NCBI GenBank assembly: GCA_016219425.1 | Contig: JACRNB010000012.1 | Location: 186,001-250,000, forward strand | Source: Betaproteobacteria bacterium | GTDB taxonomy: Bacteria > Pseudomonadota > Gammaproteobacteria > Burkholderiales > Thiobacillaceae | DNA length: 64,000 nucleotides | Reading direction: 5' to 3' | Shown: piece after piece, positions 37,070-45,871 of the stretch | Position numbering within the stretch: position 1 is the stretch's first letter | How the letters are laid out: each line of letters opens with the position of its first letter | Position numbers and translations under genes: made by a program | The notes under the pieces: generated by a model | Database searches by the model: none | The model's input: the letters and a program-made list of their open reading frames with translations, nothing else | What the model was told of the DNA's origin: nothing

Positions 37070-37747
37070 ATGAAGAAATCACTCTTAGTTGTTGCAGGTT
37101 CCGTAGCCTTGGCCGGATGTGCCACCGAGGAATACGTGCAACAGCAACTGAAACCCGTGACTGCGCGGGTGGAGGCGCTGGAGGGTCGCGCCAATTCTGC
37201 CGATACGGCCATACGCGCAAATACGGCAGGGCTGGAGGCTTCCAACCGCCTGGCGGCGGAGTTTCAGCAGACCCTGAAGATCCATGCGGATCGCATCGCG
37301 AAAAACGAATCCGATATCGCCTTGCTCTCGCGTACCGCCCAGGAGGCGGTTCAGCGCGCCACGGATGCCGGGCGCATGGCTCAGGGCAAGATGGTTTACG
37401 AAGTGGTGTTGACCAACAATGAGCTTCGCTTCGAACTCAACGGCGCGTCGATACCCAAGGCCTCGGAGACCTCGTTGAATGATCTGGCCGCCCGACTCAA
37501 GACCGACAACGTCGGCATGTACATCGAGTTGCAGGGCCACACCGACAATACCGGCGGGGAAGCCGCCAACATGAAACTGGGCGAAGCCCGTGCGGAGGCG
37601 GTGCGTCGCTACCTGAACATGAAGGGCAGCATCCCGCTGCATCGCATGTCCACCGTCTCCTATGGCGAGAGCGCCCCGCTGGCAGACAACCGTACCCGCG
37701 CCGGACGGGAAGAAAACCGGCGCGTGGTGCTGGTAATCATCAAGTAA
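37070..37747 (+). CDS. OmpA-family outer-membrane lipoprotein
   Basis: A 225-residue lipoprotein. The signal ends in the lipobox LAGC (lipidated Cys17). A coiled-coil region (about 20-105) is followed by an OmpA C-like peptidoglycan-binding domain (about 115-225) with LQGHTDNTGGEAANMKLGEARAEAVRRYL and the Arg/Asn-rich end TRAGREENRRVVLVI. It should tether the outer membrane to peptidoglycan, similar in layout to Pal-type proteins but with a coiled coil in place of the Pal linker. It ends in a strong terminator. Confidence 0.9.
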   Translation: MKKSLLVVAGSVALAGCATEEYVQQQLKPVTARVEALEGRANSADTAIRANTAGLEASNRLAAEFQQTLKIHADRIAKNESDIALLSRTAQEAVQRATDAGRMAQGKMVYEVVLTNNELRFELNGASIPKASETSLNDLAARLKTDNVGMYIELQGHTDNTGGEAANMKLGEARAEAVRRYLNMKGSIPLHRMSTVSYGESAPLADNRTRAGREENRRVVLVIIK

Positions 37748-37763
37748 GCGGAATCCCTTCACG

Positions 37764-37793
37764 ACGGCGCGGATTGTCCGCGCCGTTTTTTTT
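37764..37793 (+). terminator. Terminator of the OmpA-like lipoprotein gene
   Basis: Perfect stem ACGGCGCGGA/TCCGCGCCGT with a TTG loop and eight T residues. Confidence 0.94.
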
Positions 37794-37812
37794 CATCTGA
37801 CAGGAAGCAGAC

Positions 37813-38157
37813 ATGACCTCCATCACCACCCCCAGCGGTCTTGAAATTGAAGAACTCCAGGTTGGAGACGGCGCAGAGGCCGGCAAGGGCCAACGCGTCA
37901 CGGTGCATTACACCGGCTGGCTGACCAACGGCACGAAATTCGACTCCAGCCTCGACCGCAACGACCCTTTTGATTTCCCTCTGGGGCGCGGACATGTGAT
38001 TCCCGGCTGGGACGAAGGTGTGGCGGGCATGAAGGTGGGCGGCAAGCGCAAACTCACCATTCCACCCCATCTGGGCTACGGCGCCTACGGCGCGGGCGGC
38101 GTGATCCCCCCGAACGCCACCCTGGTGTTCGAGGTGGAACTCCTCAACGTGGGCTGA
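37813..38157 (+). CDS. FKBP-type peptidyl-prolyl isomerase
   Basis: A 114-residue single FKBP domain: [72 protein letters not shown]. All active-site aromatic and aspartate positions look conserved (Tyr, Phe, Asp, Trp). No signal peptide, so cytoplasmic. AGGAAG lies upstream of the ATG. It is convergent with dctP. Confidence 0.95.
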   Translation: MTSITTPSGLEIEELQVGDGAEAGKGQRVTVHYTGWLTNGTKFDSSLDRNDPFDFPLGRGHVIPGWDEGVAGMKVGGKRKLTIPPHLGYGAYGAGGVIPPNATLVFEVELLNVG

Positions 38158-38160
38158 GTT

Positions 38161-39246
38161 TCAGCGCCCGCTGTAGTACTGGAAGTTGGAGAAACTCGCC
38201 TCGGCCACCTTGAACCACTGGTTGCTGGCGGCGAGGTACTGCTTCCACGGTGCGTAGATGCGGGCAAAGGCCGGGTTTTTGCCGGCCTCTTCCTCGAACA
38301 TGGTCTGGGCCGCCTTCTGCGCCGCCTCCATGACATCTTTGGGGAAAGCGTGCAGCTTCACCCCCTGTTTCACCAAGCGCAGGATGGCCTGCGGGTTCTT
38401 GTAGTCATATTCCGCCAGCATGTTCATGTTGGCTTCCGCACAGGCGCATTCGAAGGCCGCCTTGTAGGCGTCAGGCAATCCGTTCCACTTGCCCTGGTTC
38501 ACGAAGAACGACAGTTGCGGGCCGCCCTCCCACCAGCCTGGGTAGTAGTAGTGCTTGGCGATTTTGTGGAACCCCAGCTTTTCGTCATCGTAAGGACCGA
38601 CCCACTCGGCGGCATCCAGCGCGCCGCGCTCCAGCGCCGGATAGATGTCCGTTCCCGCCAGCGTCTGCGGCACGGCGCCGAGCCGCGCCATGATCTGCCC
38701 GCCTATCCCGGGGATGCGCATCTTCAGCCCCTTGATGTCTGCCAACGACTTGATTTCCTTGCGAAACCACCCCCCCATCTGCACCCCCGTATTGCCGCCG
38801 GGGAATTGGACGATGTTGTATTGCTTGAACAACTCTCGAAGCAGTTGCATCCCGCCGCCGAAGTACATCCAGGCATTCTGTTGGCGCGCGTTCATGCCGA
38901 AGGGAATGGTGGTGTCGAAGGCGAAGGCCATGTTCTTGCCGACGTAGTAGTAGCTGGCGGAATGGCCGCATTCCACGGTGGCGTTCTGCACCGCATCCAA
39001 CACCTGCAAGCCCGGAACCAGTTCACCTCCTGCGGATACCTTGATCTGGAATTTGCCGTCGGTGATCTGGTGCAGTCGCTGGGACAACACCTCCGCCGCG
39101 CCAAAAATGGTGTCCAGACTTTTGGGAAAACTGGAGGCCAGTCGCCACTTGATGGCGGGGCCATCGGCAAAGGCTCGGGAGGAAAGGGCGGCAGCGGTCA
39201 GACCCAGGCCGGCGCCGGCGGCTTGCAGGAAGGTGCGTCGTTGCAT
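38161..39246 (-). CDS. dctP: TRAP transporter solute-binding protein (DctP), Tat-exported
   Basis: A 361-residue periplasmic binding protein with a twin-arginine signal (MQRRTFLQAAGAGLGLTAAA) and the family segments ASSFPKSLDTIFGAAEVLSQRL, NATVECGHSASYYY, LKMRIPGIGGQIMARLGAVPQTL and AAEWVGPYDDEKLGFHKIAKHYYYPGWWEGG. The last one matches the subgroup that binds 2-oxo acids or other monocarboxylates with a conserved Arg and Trp; substrate is inference. It is 1.2 kb from the DctQM genes and on the opposite strand. Confidence 0.92.
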   Translation of the reverse strand: MQRRTFLQAAGAGLGLTAAALSSRAFADGPAIKWRLASSFPKSLDTIFGAAEVLSQRLHQITDGKFQIKVSAGGELVPGLQVLDAVQNATVECGHSASYYYVGKNMAFAFDTTIPFGMNARQQNAWMYFGGGMQLLRELFKQYNIVQFPGGNTGVQMGGWFRKEIKSLADIKGLKMRIPGIGGQIMARLGAVPQTLAGTDIYPALERGALDAAEWVGPYDDEKLGFHKIAKHYYYPGWWEGGPQLSFFVNQGKWNGLPDAYKAAFECACAEANMNMLAEYDYKNPQAILRLVKQGVKLHAFPKDVMEAAQKAAQTMFEEEAGKNPAFARIYAPWKQYLAASNQWFKVAEASFSNFQYYSGR

Positions 39247-39263
39247 GGGAGGTCTCGCGCGGG

Positions 39264-39722
39264 TTACTGCTGCCAGCACTCAGCTACCGTGTTCGGAGCG
39301 GATGCACCCGTGTTAGTCAGCCCATGGGTGCCTTGTTCGTTGATTGTGAAATTACCGCAGGTGTCGCCGTTCATCGGGCCATTTGCCACTCTTGTTGCGG
39401 TGAGTGTGTAAGTGGTGGAGGCGGCGGCGAGGGCAATGGTGTAGGCGATGATGTTCCCTTCGCGCGGAGCCCTAGCAAAGGGAAGAGCCAGATCATTATT
39501 TGCGTTTTGGCTGGCGCAGTTGGTCGGCGAGTTCTTGTTGTAACAGTTGTTAGCTAGATACTGTCGTTCCACCCAGCTAGCAGCCTCAAGCAGTACAGCC
39601 CTGGCATCTGCCCGATACCCCCGCGCCAAATAGGATTGGTAGGAAGGAATCGCCACAGCCGAAAGAATGCCGATGATGGCGATGGTGATCAGAAGTTCAA
39701 TCAGTGTGAAGCCGTTGCGCAT
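39264..39722 (-). CDS. pilE: Type IV pilin (PilE-like)
   Basis: A 152-residue type IV pilin. The prepilin peptidase site MRNGFTLIELLITIAIIGIL has a short leader, the Gly before Phe, and Glu5 of the mature protein. The C-terminal half has four cysteines, of which Cys-Gly near TCGNF and the C-terminal AECWQQ may form the D-loop disulfide. Ser/Thr/Asn-rich composition is typical of minor or major pilins. It is a stand-alone gene upstream of dctP, with no other pil gene here, so minor pilin versus major pilin is uncertain. Confidence 0.85.
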   Translation of the reverse strand: MRNGFTLIELLITIAIIGILSAVAIPSYQSYLARGYRADARAVLLEAASWVERQYLANNCYNKNSPTNCASQNANNDLALPFARAPREGNIIAYTIALAAASTTYTLTATRVANGPMNGDTCGNFTINEQGTHGLTNTGASAPNTVAECWQQ

Positions 39723-39787
39723 ATGCGGTTCCTTGCCTGGGAATGGGACGTGGGAAAGACATGCTCGAATGAATTTACTGGTACACG

Positions 39788-39818
39788 AACAAAGACCAAC
39801 CCGGCGAAGGGTTGGTCT
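39788..39818 (-). terminator. Terminator of ssrA
   Basis: Minus-strand stem AGACCAACCC/GGGTTGGTCT followed by a T-rich tail, directly after the tmRNA CCA end. Confidence 0.85.
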
Positions 39819-39825
39819 CGGGTAC

Positions 39826-40186
39826 TGGTGGAGCCGGCGGGAATCGAACCCGCGTCCGAAAGTCCTCTACAGCGAGATCTACATACTTAGTCCGGTCATT
39901 TGATTTTGACCCGGAACCCGCCGACCGAACAGGCTGATTTCAGGCGAGCCACCTTGGTTTAACGTTGGGTCAAGCGGCCCGGCTCAACGCGAGTCCATGT
40001 GAATGACTCCACTGCTGGTTTCCCAGCCCGGCCCATGGACCAACCGGTGTGGAGTCTGACCGTCAAGCGGCCAGAGCGTAGGTTTCGTCGTTGGCGACTA
40101 CTAGATTCCAGATGGATTTACGAGGTAACTGGTCCTCGGTATGCACTCAACTGCTTCGCGACCCCCGTCGAAACCAAGTCGGCCCC
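39826..40186 (-). ncRNA. ssrA: tmRNA (SsrA)
   Basis: A 361-base tmRNA that rescues stalled ribosomes. The 5' end GGGGCCGACTTGGTTTCGAC and the 3' tRNA-like end GGTTCGATTCCCGCCGGC-TCCACCA pair as the acceptor stem (GGGGCCG with CGGCTCC). The tag frame is at 40063-40095 and encodes ANDETYALAA followed by TGA, a betaproteobacterial-type tag with the resume codon GCC. A terminator follows. Confidence 0.96.
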
Positions 40187-40317
40187 TGGGGTGGTAGGTA
40201 GATGCTCCCGGCCTGGAAAAGTTCAGATGGGAGCGCGGCTGATTCTACGTGGCGGCATCCAGCCAGTCGAGCGAACCCCGTGCGTGTGCATGTTTCCTGC
40301 GTCGCACGGGCGCGAGG

Positions 40318-41016
40318 TCAGACCTTGCGGCAGGCCAGCAGGTAGTTCACGTCCGTGTCCCGCTCCAGTTTGTAGATCTTGCTGAAGGGGTTGTAGGTCA
40401 TGCCCATGATCTCAACCGGGTCCAGACCCGCCTGGCGCGCGAACGAGGCCAGTTCGTGGGGTTTGATGAAGCGGGACCACTCATGGGTGCCTTTGGGCAG
40501 CAGGTCCAGCAGATATTCGGCGCCGACGATGGCGAACAGGTAGCTCTTGGGGTTGCGGTTGAGGGTGGAGAAGAACACCCAGCCTCCCGGTTTGGCCATG
40601 CGGGCGCAGGCGGCCATGGTGGAGGCGGGGTCGGGAACGTGCTCCAGCATCTCCATGCAGGTCACCACAGCGAAGCTGTCCGCTTGTTCTGCGGCCAGAT
40701 CCTCCGCGGCGATCAGGCGGTAATCCACCACCACACCGGATTCCAGCTGGTGCAGTTTCGCTACCTTGAGGGGTTTCTCCGAGAGATCGATGCCGGTGAC
40801 CTGGGCGCCGCTGCTGGCCATGCTCTCTGCCAGGATGCCGCCGCCGCACCCCACATCCACCACCCGCTTTCCGGCGATGCCGCCGCACAGGCGGTCGATC
40901 CAGCCCAGGCGCAGGGGGTTGATGTCGTGCAGGGGTTTGAATTCGGAATTGGGATCCCACCAGCGGTGGGCGAGTTGGCCAAACTTGTCCAGTTCGACCG
41001 GATCGACGTTGCTCAT
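40318..41016 (-). CDS. ubiG: Ubiquinone biosynthesis O-methyltransferase UbiG
   Basis: A 232-residue SAM-dependent methyltransferase for both O-methylation steps of ubiquinone synthesis. Seen: the N-terminal [27 protein letters not shown] typical of UbiG, motif [28 protein letters not shown] and [13 protein letters not shown]. Length is near the E. coli protein (240). The ATG at 41016 was chosen because the upstream frame extension has no family similarity. It lies between ssrA and the LysR-linked gene. Confidence 0.95.
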   Translation of the reverse strand: MSNVDPVELDKFGQLAHRWWDPNSEFKPLHDINPLRLGWIDRLCGGIAGKRVVDVGCGGGILAESMASSGAQVTGIDLSEKPLKVAKLHQLESGVVVDYRLIAAEDLAAEQADSFAVVTCMEMLEHVPDPASTMAACARMAKPGGWVFFSTLNRNPKSYLFAIVGAEYLLDLLPKGTHEWSRFIKPHELASFARQAGLDPVEIMGMTYNPFSKIYKLERDTDVNYLLACRKV

Positions 41017-41068
41017 GCTGAATCCTTTGGAGGCGGGCCGCGATTGTCTTGCAGGCGGCTTGGTCATG

Positions 41069-41413
41069 CTACTGCGGTGACAGGGTGGCCTCGTATTGGC
41101 GACGGAAAAAGGCTTCCAGTTCGTCGATGACGTCCTTGGCCGGCTTGCCGTGCACCAGATGCTGGGTCATGAAGACGGAGACCTCGTTGAGTATCCGGGC
41201 TCGGTCCACCATGGGGTAGGTCTCGCGCAGGCGCTGAATGGCCTTCACCACGTTTTCCTTCTCCGGGCGCGGGATGGGCAGGGGCTGGGTGGGGATGGCC
41301 TGTTCCGGAACCTGTCGTGAAATCAGATATTCCGCGTAGTCCATCAGGCCGGTGCGCTGGGCTTCGGGCAGGGCGCGAAAGGCCTTGAGCAGGCGACGTT
41401 CGTCCGCAGTCAT
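41069..41413 (-). CDS. Uncharacterised protein coupled to a LysR gene
   Basis: A 114-residue mostly helical protein with no signal or membrane segment. It has an N-terminal stretch [24 protein letters not shown] reminiscent of small helical domains in regulators, a Pro-rich linker (TQPLPIPRP) and a helical C-terminus. I do not recognise the family. Its ATG overlaps the stop of the LysR gene (ATGA), so it is translated with the regulator. Confidence 0.78.
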   Translation of the reverse strand: MTADERRLLKAFRALPEAQRTGLMDYAEYLISRQVPEQAIPTQPLPIPRPEKENVVKAIQRLRETYPMVDRARILNEVSVFMTQHLVHGKPAKDVIDELEAFFRRQYEATLSPQ

Positions 41414-42330
41414 TGAGTGCGGGGGATGGCGTATTCCTTGACCAGGGGGCTGCGTTCCAGGAAGTCGAGGAAGGACTGGAGTAACTTGCTGCGGAATTTC
41501 TCCTGGGGGTAGACCAGGGAGAGCTGGCGTCGGAGGGGGGGGTCCAGAGGGATGGCGATCAACTCGCCCAGCTTCACTTCCTTGGCCACCGTGGTGCTGG
41601 AAACCACGGCCACGCCCAGGCCGGCGGCTACCGCACCCTTGATGGCCTCGCGGCTGCCGAGTTCCATCACCAGATTGAGCTCGTCCAGGCAGACGCCGTT
41701 GCCCTTGAAGAAATCGTCAATGCATTCGCGGGTGCCGGAGCCGGACTCCCGGCTGATGTAGGGATGGCTGGCCACCAGCTTGGGGTTCACCTTGGCCAGT
41801 TGGGCCAGGTCGGAGAAGGGGGCGCAGATCATCACCAGTTCGTCCTCGCAGCACACCTGGGTGACCAGATTGGGGTGGTGCGAGGGGGATTCGATCAGGC
41901 CCAAATCCAGGGTGTGGTCGGCCACCTTGTTCTCGATGGTCTCGGAGTTGGCCACGGTGAGCCGCGCCTGGGTGTCCGGGTGCTTTTGTTTGAACTCCCC
42001 CAGCAGGCGGGGAAGCATGTATTCGGCGATGGTGGTGGAGGCGCCGATGAGCAGCGGGCCGCTGACCTGACCAGTCAGTTCGGAAATGCGCGCTTCCATT
42101 TCGCCTGTCATGTTGAGGATGCGTTCGGCGTAGTCCAGGGCCAATTCCCCGGCAGGGGTAAGCGAGATCTTGCCGTGGGAACGTTCGAACAGGCGGGTGT
42201 TGAAGTGCTCTTCCAATTGCTTGACCTGGAAGGTCACGGCGGGCTGGGTCATAAACAGAAGTTCCGCCGCCTTGGTGAAGGAAAGTTGTTTGGCAACGGT
42301 GTGGAAGACTTGCAGGCGGCGATCAGCCAT
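41410..42330 (-). CDS. LysR-family transcriptional regulator
   Basis: A 306-residue LysR regulator. The N-terminal winged helix (LQVFHTVAKQLSFTKAAELLFMTQPAVTFQVKQLEEHF) is followed by a linker helix and a two-lobe effector-binding domain (GPLLIGASTTIAEYMLPRLL, SRESGSGTRECIDDFF). The SGSGTRE motif is shared with the CbbR/CysR-like group of LysR proteins. It is divergent from the TusE-like gene, with a TTATG-N9-CATAA site between them, and probably controls it. The ligand is not known. Confidence 0.92.
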   Translation of the reverse strand: MADRRLQVFHTVAKQLSFTKAAELLFMTQPAVTFQVKQLEEHFNTRLFERSHGKISLTPAGELALDYAERILNMTGEMEARISELTGQVSGPLLIGASTTIAEYMLPRLLGEFKQKHPDTQARLTVANSETIENKVADHTLDLGLIESPSHHPNLVTQVCCEDELVMICAPFSDLAQLAKVNPKLVASHPYISRESGSGTRECIDDFFKGNGVCLDELNLVMELGSREAIKGAVAAGLGVAVVSSTTVAKEVKLGELIAIPLDPPLRRQLSLVYPQEKFRSKLLQSFLDFLERSPLVKEYAIPRTQ

Positions 42331-42356
42331 GGGGTTTATGCCCGGATAAATATTAG

Positions 42357-42375
42357 TTATGTCATTGAATCATAA
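42357..42375. promoter_or_regulatory. Probable LysR binding site (T-N11-A type)
   Basis: TTATG-N9-CATAA, containing the T-N11-A core typical of LysR sites, 27 bases upstream of the LysR start in the divergent region. A second palindrome, TTGAC-N7-GTCAA, lies at 42427-42443. Confidence 0.55.
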
Positions 42376-42426
42376 TTTACTTATCGGTGCACCCGCGGCC
42401 TGGGGCGCAAGGCCAAACAAATATAC

Positions 42427-42456
42427 TTGACAGAAATAGTCAACAATAGATAGAGT
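42427..42456 (+). promoter_or_regulatory. Putative promoter of the TusE-like gene
   Basis: TTGACA (42427-42432) and TAGAGT (42451-42456) with an 18-base spacer, 55 bases before the start. The -35 box is part of the TTGAC-N7-GTCAA palindrome, so a regulator could act there. Confidence 0.5.
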
Positions 42457-42511
42457 GCGCCCAAGGTCAAACGAATGGCCGCATCAACCGGGTGAAGAGA
42501 GAGGAATCAAC

Positions 42512-42844
42512 ATGGAACTGAGCATCAACGGACGTAGCGTCGAAACCGACCCCGAGGGGTATTTGGTCAACCTGTCGGACTGGGATGAGGATGTCGCCCG
42601 GTTTCTGGCGGATCAGGACAAGCTTGCTCTGGGCGAGAACCACTGGAAGATCATTCATTACATGCGGGATTACTTCAACGAATACGGCACCGCTCCCAAC
42701 CTGCGCATGCTGCAAAAGGCGTTGAAGGATGAGTTCGGGACGGAATGGGGCGAGAAAAAATTCCTGTTCGACCTGTTCCCCTATGGCCCCGCCAAGCAGG
42801 GCGGTCGCTACGCGGGCACGCCCAAACCAACCGGCTGCGTGTAA
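42512..42844 (+). CDS. tusE: TusE/DsrC family sulfur carrier with only the C-terminal cysteine
   Basis: A 110-residue DsrC/TusE-family protein. It has the family body (LSDWDEDVARFLADQDKLAL, HWKIIHYMRDYFNEYGTAPNLRML, LFDLFPYGPAKQG) and the flexible C-terminal arm YAGTPKPTGCV. The penultimate Cys109 (CysA) is present, but the CysB position is Gly98 (codon GGT, one base from TGT). TusE relays persulfide sulfur for tRNA thiolation with CysA only; DsrC in sulfur oxidation or reduction uses both. The missing CysB therefore favours a TusE-like persulfide carrier. AGAGAGGAA precedes the ATG. Divergent from a LysR gene. Confidence 0.9.
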   Translation: MELSINGRSVETDPEGYLVNLSDWDEDVARFLADQDKLALGENHWKIIHYMRDYFNEYGTAPNLRMLQKALKDEFGTEWGEKKFLFDLFPYGPAKQGGRYAGTPKPTGCV

Positions 42845-42854
42845 ACGTACCCTG

Positions 42855-42886
42855 AAAAAAAGCCCCGATGCATCGGGGCTTTTTTG
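42855..42886. terminator. Bidirectional terminator shared by the two DsrC-family genes
   Basis: A perfect palindrome (AGCCCCGATGCATCGGGGCT) flanked by A7 and T6, lying between the convergent DsrC-family genes and able to act in both directions. Confidence 0.94.
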
Positions 42887-42899
42887 CTTTCTGGCGTCC

Positions 42900-43265
42900 T
42901 CAGTGCACGCTGCCGAAGGACAGATCCGCGTTGCCAGCGGGTGGCGGCAGGCCGGCAAAGCGGCAACCCTGAGTTACCGGGCCGCGCGGGAACAGGCTGT
43001 AGAGATAGCGACGCCCGCCCTCGGTGAAGTAGTTGCCCTCCATATCCCTGAGCAGGATGCGGGCGCTGGAGGCCGGGCCGCACTCTGCGTAGCGGTCTCG
43101 CAGGAAACAGATCACGTCGAGGTGGGCTTCGGTGAGTTCGATGCCCTCGTCCCGAGCCAGGGAGCGGGCCTGTTCTTCGCTCCAGTGTTCCAGACTGTTG
43201 AGAAAGGCGTCCGCATCGCAGGGCGCCATGGTTTCCGCCATCAAGAGCTTGTTGATATCCAGCAT
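42900..43265 (-). CDS. DsrC-like protein with only CysB
   Basis: A 121-residue DsrC-family protein. The core is recognisable ([58 protein letters not shown]). Cys101 is at the CysB position. CysA is replaced by Asn112 (codon AAC) and the arm continues to ADLSFGSVH, nine residues beyond the normal end. This is the reverse of the neighbour and of TusE. It cannot form the CysA-CysB disulfide or trisulfide described for DsrC. Other cysteines (16, 53, 62) could take part. A role as a sulfur-responsive regulator or partner is inference. Confidence 0.86.
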   Translation of the reverse strand: MLDINKLLMAETMAPCDADAFLNSLEHWSEEQARSLARDEGIELTEAHLDVICFLRDRYAECGPASSARILLRDMEGNYFTEGGRRYLYSLFPRGPVTQGCRFAGLPPPAGNADLSFGSVH

Positions 43266-43284
43266 TTCCTCTCTCCTTCTTCAC

Positions 43285-43301
43285 CAGACCACGGTGGTCT
43301 G
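43285..43301. promoter_or_regulatory. Palindrome upstream of the DsrC-like gene
   Basis: CAGACCAC-G-GTGGTCTG, 20 bases before the DsrC-like start codon, in an AT-rich intergenic region. It may be an operator, or part of the mRNA leader; no terminator-like T run follows. Confidence 0.4.
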
Positions 43302-43447
43302 TTATTTGTTTAGCATTTTACTCGGGTATTGCAATCCTCCAGGCAGGATGGATGGGCCTTGCAATTGGTGTGTCTGCCCGCACCATGTTCCGCAACTTTC
43401 CCGCGCGCTTCCAGTCCGATGCGCGGTTAACCACGTGGAGTGAATCG

Positions 43448-44335
43448 ATGAAACGCATCTTCCTGTTCCTCGCCACCAACCTGGCCATCGTCGTGGTGCT
43501 TTCCATCACCATGAGCCTGCTGGGGGTGGAGCCTTATCTCAACGAATCCGGTCTCAATCTGGGCAGCCTGCTGATCTTTGCCGCCGTCATGGGCTTCGGC
43601 GGTTCCCTGATCTCCCTGGCCTTGTCCAAGTGGATGGCCAAGAAATCGGTGGGCGCTCAGGTCATCACCGATCCCCGCACCCCCGCCGAACTGTGGCTGG
43701 TGCAGACCGTGGCGCGTCAGGCCCAGGCCGCCGGCATCCAGATGCCCGAGGTGGCCATCTACGACGCCCCCGACGTGAACGCCTTCGCCACCGGCATGAG
43801 CCGCAACAGCTCCCTCATCGCCGTTTCCACCGGCCTGCTCAACAGCATGACCAAGGAAGAGGCGGAGGCCGTGCTGGGCCATGAGGTGTCCCACGCCGCC
43901 AACGGCGACATGGTGACCCTGGCCCTGATTCAGGGCGTGGTGAACACCTTCGTGATGTTCTTCTCCCGCGTCATCGGCCATCTGGTGGACCGCGTCGTGT
44001 TCAAGACCGAGCGCGGCCAGGGGCCCGCCTTCTACGTCACCATGATCGTGGCGGAACTGATCCTGGGCGTGCTCGCCTCCATGATCGTCATGGGGTTCTC
44101 GCGTCGGCGCGAGTTCCGCGCAGACCATGGTGGCGCGTCCCTGGCGGGTCGCCGCAACATGATCGCCGCCCTGCGCCGGCTCCAGTCCCTGCATGAGCCT
44201 TCCCAATTGCCGGACAAGGTGGCCGCGTTCGGCATCAACGGCGGCAAGGGCGGCGGACTGCGCGCCCTGTTCGCCACCCATCCGCCTCTGGAAGACCGCA
44301 TCGCCGCCCTGGAATCCATGACGGATGTCCGCTGA
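43448..44335 (+). CDS. htpX: Membrane metalloprotease HtpX
   Basis: A 295-residue inner-membrane M48 protease that degrades misfolded membrane proteins. Four hydrophobic stretches, the zinc motif HEVSH ([13 protein letters not shown]) and the third ligand segment [14 protein letters not shown] are present. Full length compared with E. coli HtpX (293). Its 3' end overlaps the TerC gene by 11 bases. Confidence 0.95.
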   Translation: MKRIFLFLATNLAIVVVLSITMSLLGVEPYLNESGLNLGSLLIFAAVMGFGGSLISLALSKWMAKKSVGAQVITDPRTPAELWLVQTVARQAQAAGIQMPEVAIYDAPDVNAFATGMSRNSSLIAVSTGLLNSMTKEEAEAVLGHEVSHAANGDMVTLALIQGVVNTFVMFFSRVIGHLVDRVVFKTERGQGPAFYVTMIVAELILGVLASMIVMGFSRRREFRADHGGASLAGRRNMIAALRRLQSLHEPSQLPDKVAAFGINGGKGGGLRALFATHPPLEDRIAALESMTDVR

Positions 44336-45305
44336 CGTCTTACCGGGTGTGCAGGGTCCGCTCCACTGGGCGGGCTTCATCGTCTTTGTGGTGGCCATGC
44401 TGGCCCTGGACCTGTTCGTCCTGGGCGGCAAGACCGCCCATCGTGTGCGTACACGCGAGGCCCTGGCCTGGACCGCAGCCTGGATCGCCCTGGCCCTGGC
44501 CTTCTGCGCCCTGCTGTGGTCCTGGGCCGATGCGGAGCTGGGACGGGAGGCGGCCAACGCCAAGGCGCTGGAGTTCCTCACCGGCTACCTGATCGAGTGG
44601 TCCCTGTCGGTGGACAACATCTTTGTCTTCATCATGATCTTCAGCTACTTCGCCGTGCCGGCGGAGTACCAGCGCCGGGTGCTGGTGTACGGCGTACTGG
44701 GCGCCATCGTCATGCGCGCGGCCATGATCCTGGGCGGCGCGCTGCTGGTGCGGGAGTTCCATTGGGTGCTGTATTTGTTCGGCGCTTTCCTGGTGGGGAC
44801 GGGGGTGAAGATGTTGATCTTCGCCGACAAGAAACCGGACCTGGCGGCCAACCCCGCCTTGATGTGGATGCGTCGGCATCTGCGTTTCACCCAGGAATAC
44901 GAGGGGGAGCGTTTTGTCGTCACCCGTGACGGCGTGCGCTGGTTTACCCCCCTGTTCCTGGTGCTGGCCCTGATCGAGTTCTCCGACGTGGTGTTTGCGG
45001 TGGACAGCATCCCCGCCATCTTCGCCGTCACCACCGACCCCTTCATCGTCTTCACCTCCAACATCTTCGCCATCCTGGGCCTGCGCTCGCTGTATTTCCT
45101 GCTGGCCAACCTGCATGGACGTTTTCATCTGCTCAAATACGGTCTTGCCCTGGTGCTGGTGTTCGTGGGGGTGAAGATGCTGATCGCCGATTTCTACAAA
45201 GTTCCCATCGGCCTGGCCCTGGGAGTGGTGGGTATCATCCTGGCCGTTTCCGTCTTCGCCAGCCTCTATTCCAGCCGCACGCCCCGGCGGCGCAAGTCAT
45301 CCTGA
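44325..45305 (+). CDS. TerC/Alx family membrane protein
   Basis: A 326-residue protein with about eight to nine transmembrane helices and the family signatures [13 protein letters not shown] and [19 protein letters not shown], whose aspartates are likely ion ligands. Related proteins Alx and TerC are linked to manganese export or tellurite resistance. It begins within the last codons of htpX, indicating cotranscription. Confidence 0.92.
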   Translation: MSADVLPGVQGPLHWAGFIVFVVAMLALDLFVLGGKTAHRVRTREALAWTAAWIALALAFCALLWSWADAELGREAANAKALEFLTGYLIEWSLSVDNIFVFIMIFSYFAVPAEYQRRVLVYGVLGAIVMRAAMILGGALLVREFHWVLYLFGAFLVGTGVKMLIFADKKPDLAANPALMWMRRHLRFTQEYEGERFVVTRDGVRWFTPLFLVLALIEFSDVVFAVDSIPAIFAVTTDPFIVFTSNIFAILGLRSLYFLLANLHGRFHLLKYGLALVLVFVGVKMLIADFYKVPIGLALGVVGIILAVSVFASLYSSRTPRRRKSS

Positions 45306-45321
45306 AACCCTTGGAGTTGCA

Positions 45322-45849
45322 ATGAAACGTATCGAACACGGCCTTGAAGTCTTCATGTTTACCAGCCGCTGGCTGCTGGCGCCGTTCTATGTCGGGCTGG
45401 TGCTGGCCATCGGCATCCTGCTGATCAAGTTCGTGAAGGAATTCTTCACCCTGGCCCCCACCGTACTCACTGCCAGCGGCAGCGACATCATCATCGGCGT
45501 GCTGACCCTGATCGACGTGGTGATGATCGCCAACCTGCTCATCCTCATCATCTTTGCCGGCTACGAAAACTTCGTCTCCAAGATCGACACCGGCGACCAT
45601 GAAGACCGGCCCGACTGGATGGGCCATGTCGGCTTCTCCGACCTCAAGATGAAGCTGATCGGCTCCATCGTGGCGATCTCCGGCATCGAACTGCTCAAGG
45701 CCTTCATGCATGTGGAGATCTACACCAACGAACAACTGGGCTGGAAGGTGGGTCTGCACATGGCCTTTGTCGTCTCCGGCGTACTGTTCGCGGTGATGGA
45801 CAGGCTCACCGGCCACCACCCGGCGGCCAAGGAAGCGCACGAGGAATAA
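45322..45849 (+). CDS. YqhA family membrane protein
   Basis: A 175-residue membrane protein matching the YqhA/UPF0114 family (FMFTSRWLLAPFYVGLVLAI, LTLIDVVMIANLLILIIFAGYENFVS, WMGHVGFSDLKMKLIGSIVAISGIELLKAFM). Three or four helices. Function unknown. It follows the TerC gene by 16 bases, same strand. Confidence 0.93.
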   Translation: MKRIEHGLEVFMFTSRWLLAPFYVGLVLAIGILLIKFVKEFFTLAPTVLTASGSDIIIGVLTLIDVVMIANLLILIIFAGYENFVSKIDTGDHEDRPDWMGHVGFSDLKMKLIGSIVAISGIELLKAFMHVEIYTNEQLGWKVGLHMAFVVSGVLFAVMDRLTGHHPAAKEAHEE

Positions 45850-45871
45850 CGCAAGGGATAACGCAAGCGCC

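Noticed and set aside
40187-40317. Promoter of ssrA
   Set aside because: Only weak -10-like and -35-like matches are present upstream of the tmRNA 5' end, too poor to annotate.
42900-43265. Frameshift explaining the missing CysA in the DsrC-like protein
   Set aside because: The arm aligns in frame up to GLPPPAG, and the CysA position simply reads AAC with an in-frame tail; no single shift restores a normal end.
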